A stretch of DNA of 11,812 bases from Cyclostephanos tholiformis (Eukaryota > Bacillariophyta > Thalassiosirophyceae > Thalassiosirales > Thalassiosiraceae), in contig JALLPB010000995.1 of assembly GCA_036939975.1 (NCBI GenBank), forward strand, positions 1 through 11,812, written 5' to 3'. Below are positions 7,282-11,812 of the stretch, piece after piece. A model generated the notes under the pieces. It did not search any database, had not been told where the DNA came from, and worked only from the letters and a program-made list of their open reading frames with translations. The position numbers and the translations under genes were made by a program. Within the stretch, counting starts at the first letter, position 1. Every line of letters starts with the position of its first letter.

Positions 7282-8403
7282 ATGTCGAGCACTTTCAACG
7301 CAAATTCGCAACCCTTGGGCGGCGACAGGGTCTATCCCATCATCATCGTGGGGAGCAGCAGCGGCGGAAGGAAGAGACCGCAAGAAAATATTAGCCTCGG
7401 CGAAGATTCAACTCATGACAACCACCACAACGACCCCTCCTCCATGGGGGAGGTACATCGTGGGGGTAACTACTGCAATGCGTCTTATATCCGACGGGAA
7501 TCGCCCAAATATCATCGTTCCGGTCCTCCCCAGCAGCATGGCATTTACGTCTCGTCGACGAGCGGTAACAACATTGAGTACAACAACGAGTACAACGACA
7601 GCAGCAGCAACAACAACAATAACAGGCGTCATCGTCACAAGAGTAAGGACGAACTCCAGTATGCCGCATCCACCGTGCATTCGGCCCTCGCGGACGCTGG
7701 ACACACCATCGTGTCCGCCACGACAATGCGCGATAGTAGACGAGAAGGGCTTTTGTCGAGCCATCTGGAGAGCGTCGATGTGGACGATTGTTGCAAGGTC
7801 GTGACATCGAGGGTGCATAGCGATGACGAGGATGCCATCCACGCTCGAACCGATGAGGAGGCGAATTTCCAAATCGACAACTGCATTGATTACAACCTGG
7901 CATCCATGTACATGATCGCCGGCCTAGTCCAATCGACTCGTAATCACTACAACTTCTCTTCGAATGACGACGGCGAGGCCAATATTGACAATGCCGCCGC
8001 CTTCGGTCAAAAGAACTCATTCGTGACTGCCGACCTGCCGACCAAAAAGCAGGGCAGGAGCAGCGGTCCGACGAAGGAAGGAAGTCATGGAATCAACAAC
8101 AACTCGACAGATGATAAGTCCAGCGAGGATAACTCCGAGGGTCTGAGCTCGTGGACGCCATCATCGCGGAGTTCGTTTCATCATATGAATTATTACAACG
8201 GCGAGAGTAGCAACATCGATAACGACAACAGGAGCGATGGGCAGTCGAGCGATATGGCCGGTGGCGCGGGGGGTGGGAGTACGTCGTCTTCATCGTATTC
8301 GGACTCGTCCGATAGTGGCGACGATGGAATTGATGACACGCAGGCGATTACGGCGGACAAGTACAATCACGATTACGATGGGCCCTGCACTGTCGTTGGA
8401 TGA
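7282..8403 (+). CDS. Unrecognised Ser/Asn/Asp-rich, largely disordered protein
   Basis: An open frame of 373 codons, single exon, with A at -3 of the ATG. I do not recognise a family. A short hydrophobic strand PIIIVG (19-24) near the N terminus is followed by basic GGRKRP (28-33). Residues 45-115 are His/Asn/Ser-rich with an asparagine run (110-114), then a basic patch RRHRHKSK (115-122) that could act as a nuclear localisation signal. A more ordered-looking middle (about 125-250) has DVDDCCKVVTSRVH (166-179) and DYNLASMYMIAGLVQ (203-217), which could be a short helix. The end is acidic and Ser/Gly-rich (272-357). No signal peptide, membrane span or enzyme motif. It could be a nuclear or regulatory protein. 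The run of 373 codons without a stop and a base composition like that of its neighbours favour a real gene, but low-complexity sequence also keeps shadow frames open. Confidence 0.65.
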   Translation: MSSTFNANSQPLGGDRVYPIIIVGSSSGGRKRPQENISLGEDSTHDNHHNDPSSMGEVHRGGNYCNASYIRRESPKYHRSGPPQQHGIYVSSTSGNNIEYNNEYNDSSSNNNNNRRHRHKSKDELQYAASTVHSALADAGHTIVSATTMRDSRREGLLSSHLESVDVDDCCKVVTSRVHSDDEDAIHARTDEEANFQIDNCIDYNLASMYMIAGLVQSTRNHYNFSSNDDGEANIDNAAAFGQKNSFVTADLPTKKQGRSSGPTKEGSHGINNNSTDDKSSEDNSEGLSSWTPSSRSSFHHMNYYNGESSNIDNDNRSDGQSSDMAGGAGGGSTSSSSYSDSSDSGDDGIDDTQAITADKYNHDYDGPCTVVG

Positions 8404-8897
8404 AATTCGCCATGTGGTGTCGAGGATGTCGAGAATTTATTATTTGAGGTGAATGTTAATTACTACGCATGCATAATAAGAACATGAATTGCTCACTCTA
8501 AGCGTACACTGAGTAATGACGTATCGGATTCCAACAAAGGGAATAAGACATAAAAGTCTCATCCTCCTTGTTACGTCAGAATACAGCTGCAGATCCCACA
8601 TATCATCTTCGTATCAGACTGTAACGTTGTATGAGGTATGAAAGATGCTAACAGGCTTATGGAGCAGAACGAACATGACGTGGATGTTACTACCTGATCG
8701 ATTTGCTTTCGACCTCATCTCGAAGCGAGTTAGTCTACTTTGACCACGCCCATCAGATTGAATGCAAAATTCTTCAGTCGCCAAACGATGTATAATATAA
8801 TTCAACTGTGGAAAACACTGTTTGCGCTTAAAAAAATCATTACTTTACCTATTACAGTCTTAAATACACATGTAGATTATACAAAAACAGAAAGAAT
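8404..8897. other. Spacer between two convergent genes
   Basis: The 494 bases lie downstream of both neighbours. No tRNA, no open frame with coding character and no clear polyadenylation hexamer on either strand. ACGT-type sites occur: TGACGTA at 8517-8523, TACGTCA at 8572-8578 (the inverse of the first) and TGACGTGG at 8676-8683. In a convergent spacer these are more likely chance than promoter elements. Confidence 0.5.
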
Positions 8898-11735
8898 TCA
8901 ACGCTCTTCACTGAGTGGATGGGCCGAATTCGAACTGTCTCGCTTTGGTAGAACAATGCCTGGATATCCCGCATTCGTTGAAATGCCGCAATCTCTAGCC
9001 CCCATTCTAACCCGCATATAGCCCGAGTCACCCCACAGGACGCTGAACATAATCAAAAAGTTTAAAGAATTCAGATCATGACGAAATTTCTAATAACTGA
9101 TCCAGCGATATAAATAAAAAAACGTACCTCCACGAATTTTTAACGATCCAGTGTTCGGCTAGTGTGCCATCGGGCAATCGATCTAATCCCCATCCAACCA
9201 CTGTGATGGCGTGATCCCCGCTGTCGATGTCATTCTTTGTACAGCTTTCTACGTCAAGGACTCCACTGGAATAATAAAGCATTTCGGGGACCACAGTGAT
9301 CGTAATCGAGAGGGATCCTTGGGTCATTAGGGCTTGTTTGACTGCGATGTCATTCCGTGATGGGACATACCACCAAGAATCAATCTGTACAATGGACGAC
9401 AATGGATCCGATGAGAGATGGTCGGGTTTTCCGTCCACCATCCCCAATTTTCGCAAAGTTTCAACGTAACATTTGCCATCAGTTGACAGATATCCTCCAT
9501 ACACGTCACCTGATATTCATTAAGTGATTATGGTTAGTCGATCCGAAGGAGTGAAACGGACATTCGAATAATATTAAGTCCACAACTCACGCGTAGGCAC
9601 CAGCCCGTGGAATCGATCGACGATCGTGTTGGCCGCGGAATCTGAATTCCCGCCATCGCAGCCGCTAGAGTCCTCATCCCAAGAGCAGTCAATGATGAAT
9701 TGTTCGGGTATGTCCACGGCTTGGCCGGTCGCTACAAACCAATTCGATTCCAACGATGACGCGAGGGAAAACGCCCAGCACGAGCCACAAAACCCCTGAT
9801 CTTTGACGGGACCGACAGATCCCGGGAGATAATCCCGCCAGTCAAACGATACGGGTAGAGTGGACGCGTCGAAGTCCTCTGGTAGCCGATGGATGCTGAC
9901 GTGTCGTCCCCATCCCTCTTCATCGGGACCGGCGTCGTCGTCGTCGTCGAGGAGATTTCGAACCACAGGAGCAGTAACGGAATCCATGCCGCGGGACAGC
10001 GATCCACGTAAATTGTCACCGACATGCTCGACGATCCCGTCCCTTCGGCCTCCGTCGTTCTCAATAAACTTTCCCTGTCCTCCTCCTTCGCTCATATCCC
10101 CCATCATTCCATTCTTGCCACCTCGTCGACGTCCAGGACGACGTAGCCCCCCCCGGAGATATAACACCTCCCCCAACTCCATGTCCATGAATTCGTTTTG
10201 TACGAACGTAGTCTTACCGGCGTGTTCCTCGTTCCACCGTGCTAGATTTTTGAAGTTCGCGTCGTGGATGGACATGCGCCTATTATACTCTTCCGAACCG
10301 GGAATGTAATGCCTGTTGTTCCGGGCGAGGAACGCGTCGAAGCGACGTAGGGATGACAACGACGGCACATTGTGAACGACGCCGTCCTCCGTCGAACGTG
10401 TAATTCTACCGCCCGGGATGGACGAATGCGAGAAAAACATCCCCAGTCGGCCAAGACTCCGCATGCCGCGACGATCGTCGTCCCGGCCGTTGTATTCGTC
10501 GTCGGGGAATCGTCGTCCGAGTCGTTCCCTCGCGGCGTTTCCGCAGTTCCCCTCCCCTCGAAATTCCTCGTCGTACCACTTAGCCCAGAGCCTCGCATTC
10601 GGACTATTTGCGTTTATGGATTCGTAATTCAAGTATCGCAATACCCACCGTTCGGTGTGGGAATCGATTATCTCGTTTCTTGCGAGCATCGTCCATTCCA
10701 GCGGACGTATGGCATTCCCAATTTCCTCGAAGGTGAATCGGTACCTATATATGAAAAAAGTAAAAAGGTATATGCAGAATGGAATACATCAAACGACGCG
10801 CGGACAACAATATATATATCAATCCCAAGATTTTCACTCCGTGGTGTGTGACCTCTAACTTACCAGTCAACGTCGGGCATGCCAGTACGATTAGAATTGT
10901 TATACGATGGAGGCTCCGGACACGGTCCTAGGCAATGCCCCGGCTTGATCTCGTCATCCGATCCGTGGGGTGCGAGGAGCGATGCGACACGATAGGGTAT
11001 ACCGGGCTTGGGTGGTGGTGGGTGTTGTTGGGCGTTGTGTGTTTGTTAGTGTGTGTTTGTTTTTTTTTGCGAATGAGAGAGAATCGGTCGGATGAATGGC
11101 GAAAAATGAAAAACGATAATATAATCGATCATGGCGATGGATGGAGAGGGAGGCGAAATATTTAGCATGGCAACATACAAAATATATTATAATATATATA
11201 TCCACCGAGCGCGACTACGTTGTATTCTCACCTCCTCCGTGACGAGTTTTCCCAATGTGTAGTGATTCATCTGCTCGATCGTCGGGAAGAAGTTAAGGTA
11301 GGGATGATCGTTTCCACCGTCGACGTCGAAGCATAACCTCCTGCCGTCGTCGTCTTCGTTGTTATGGTTGTCATCTCCGCCCGCGTCACCCTTCCCATTC
11401 TTCCTCCCCCTTCGTCCCCCGGTCCCAACGTGATATATCAATTCGTCATCGACATCATCATCGTTCACTCGGTCGTGTTGGTAGTCGTAGGGAGCGTATA
11501 TCGACCTATATCCGACGCCGTTGGTGTTGTAATCGACTTGCATCCCCGACCAGTAGGACATGCGCTGTCGCGTCATGTTCGTTAATGGGTCGTGCAATGT
11601 CAATACGTCGATGGGGACGCTGTACCCCGCAGACGAAGGAGGGGCGGCCGTTGTCGACGCGCCGCCGTTGACGTCGAGGATGGCGGTGATGCGATAGTTG
11701 ACATTGGTGCCGAGTTGATGCCAGGAGAATGGCAT
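8898..11735 (-). CDS. Papain-family (C1A) cysteine protease with long N-terminal domain, five exons
   Basis: Exons on the minus strand: 11735-11232, 11006-10864, 10744-9591, 9509-9128, 9042-8898; 775 residues, stop TGA 8900-8898. Intron phases 0, 2, 1, 2 keep one frame throughout. Domains: residues 1-240, an N-terminal domain with SYWSGMQVDYNT (60-71), CFDVDGG (135-141) and YLNFFPT (146-152), reminiscent of the CfaD / 26-29 kDa protease group; about 351-412, an I29 propeptide-like region (RFDAFLARNN, EEYNRRMSIHDANF, NEFMDMEL); about 514-775, the mature peptidase. The catalytic set is present: Gln532 in KDQGFCGSCWAF, Cys538, His700 in DHAITVVGWG, Asn725 in VKNSW; exon 5 supplies WGDSGYMRVRMG and DCG. 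Acidic and Arg/Gly-rich insertions (86-132, about 290-345, 414-500) are unusual. Residue 1 shows no signal peptide, yet a secreted or lysosomal enzyme should have one; the frame is open upstream to the window edge, so the true start may lie outside. Likely an intracellular-digestive or secreted protease made as a zymogen. Confidence 0.88.
9043..9127 (-). other. Intron 4 of the cysteine protease gene
   Basis: The donor GTACGT directly follows TCG TGG AG in VKNSW. The acceptor ATGTTCAG lies 85 bases on, preceded by a T-rich run. It is phase 2. Splicing gives NSWSVLWGDSGYMRVRMG, matching the NSWGxxWGxxGY pattern expected after the catalytic Asn in papain-like enzymes. Confidence 0.93.
9510..9590 (-). 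other. Intron 3 of the cysteine protease gene
   Basis: Donor GTGAGT after CCTACGC, acceptor AATATCAG. It is 81 bases, phase 1. The join gives GLVPTRDVYGGYLS, continuous across the C1A domain; reading straight on instead meets TAA within a few codons. Confidence 0.92.
10745..10863 (-). other. Intron 2 of the cysteine protease gene
   Basis: The donor GTAAGT follows GTTGACTG. The acceptor is ATATATAG with T-rich sequence before it. It is 119 bases, phase 2. Splicing restores TG+G, a Trp (residue 216), giving the smooth reading DVDWYRFTFEE. Confidence 0.9.
11007..11231 (-). other. Intron 1 of the cysteine protease gene
   Basis: The donor GTGAGA follows GAG GAG at 11232. The acceptor CCCAAG ends at 11007, preceded by a C/A-rich stretch and a CTAAC-type branch site. 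It is 225 bases, phase 0, with in-frame stops if read through. The acceptor choice is the least certain of the four, but it joins exon 2 in the frame that the later exons demand. Confidence 0.75.
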
Positions 11736-11763
11736 CGTTGGTGTTAGTTCGTGGCGGCGGCGA

Positions 11764-11789
11764 GGGGGGGCGGGGGGGCGGGGGGGGGG
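11764..11789 (+). other. G-run cluster (possible G-quadruplex) upstream of the protease ATG
   Basis: Runs of 7, 7 and 10 G at 11764-11770, 11772-11778 and 11780-11789 are separated by single C bases. On the protease coding strand this is a C-rich tract 28-54 bases ahead of the putative ATG. The ten-base run can supply two G-tracts, so a four-tract quadruplex is possible on the + strand. Homopolymer lengths in such tracts are also where assembly errors occur. Confidence 0.55.
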
Positions 11790-11812
11790 CGGATATGGAC
11801 TTGTACTGTATG

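Noticed and set aside
7391..8020. Minus-strand frames of up to 209 codons opposite the gene at 7282
   Set aside because: Cys/Arg-rich translations are the complement of Asn/Ser/Asp repeats in the sense gene; no independent support.
9860..10309. Plus-strand frame of 149 codons opposite the protease
   Set aside because: Ser/Pro/Arg-rich antisense shadow of exon 3, where the sense strand has clear C1A and I29 motifs.
10935..11205. Frames over the intron 1 region (76 and 83 codons)
   Set aside because: They cover intron sequence and part of exon 2 in wrong frames, with low-complexity T/G runs.
1..11812. CRISPR array, prokaryotic defence system, operon or virus genome
   Set aside because: No short regularly spaced repeats and no such genes; introns, transit peptide and LTR-type pol sequences mark nuclear eukaryotic DNA.

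Overview
This looks like nuclear DNA from a stramenopile, most likely a diatom and perhaps a centric one. Four things point that way: Copia-type retroelements with diatom-like (CoDi-style) pol sequences; an Entner-Doudoroff KDPG aldolase with an organelle-type leader; short GT-AG introns of 81 to 225 bases; and an asparagine/serine/aspartate-rich protein of unknown function. The assignment comes from recognising protein sequence, not from a database search.

Layout. Bases 1-5387 are a retroelement graveyard. Two different Copia-type elements lie head to tail on the + strand. The first (1 to about 2500) retains an integrase, the front of a reverse transcriptase (RT), the last part of RNase H and a possible 3' LTR. 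It has premature stops, a frameshift and a large internal deletion that removed the RT active site. The second (about 2600-5387) belongs to another family. It keeps an integrase, a linker, a chromodomain-like patch and an RT with a readable YLDD motif, but is cut off before RNase H. Both are dead. CpG is strikingly rare in them, and most stops are one transition away from a sense codon.

Bases 5620-11735 hold three host genes. A mitochondrial-type KDPG aldolase (EDA, - strand, single exon) is divergent from an unrecognised 373-residue disordered protein (+ strand). They share an 849-base spacer containing a short minisatellite with four GACGTGG boxes. Convergent to the second gene is a five-exon papain-family (C1A) cysteine protease (- strand, 11735 to 8898). 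It has a large N-terminal domain reminiscent of the CfaD / 26-29 kDa protease group, an I29 propeptide and an intact catalytic tetrad. Its last two coding segments were placed by splice-site reading: the protein does not end at the first stop after the catalytic Asn but continues into an exon at 9042-8898.

The three host genes do not form an obvious pathway: sugar-acid catabolism, an unknown, and proteolysis. I see no defence system, CRISPR array, tRNA, rRNA or virus. The points most worth following are the repaired protease model, the internally deleted retroelement, the chromodomain-like patch in a Copia-type element, and the ACGT-box minisatellite in the divergent promoter.
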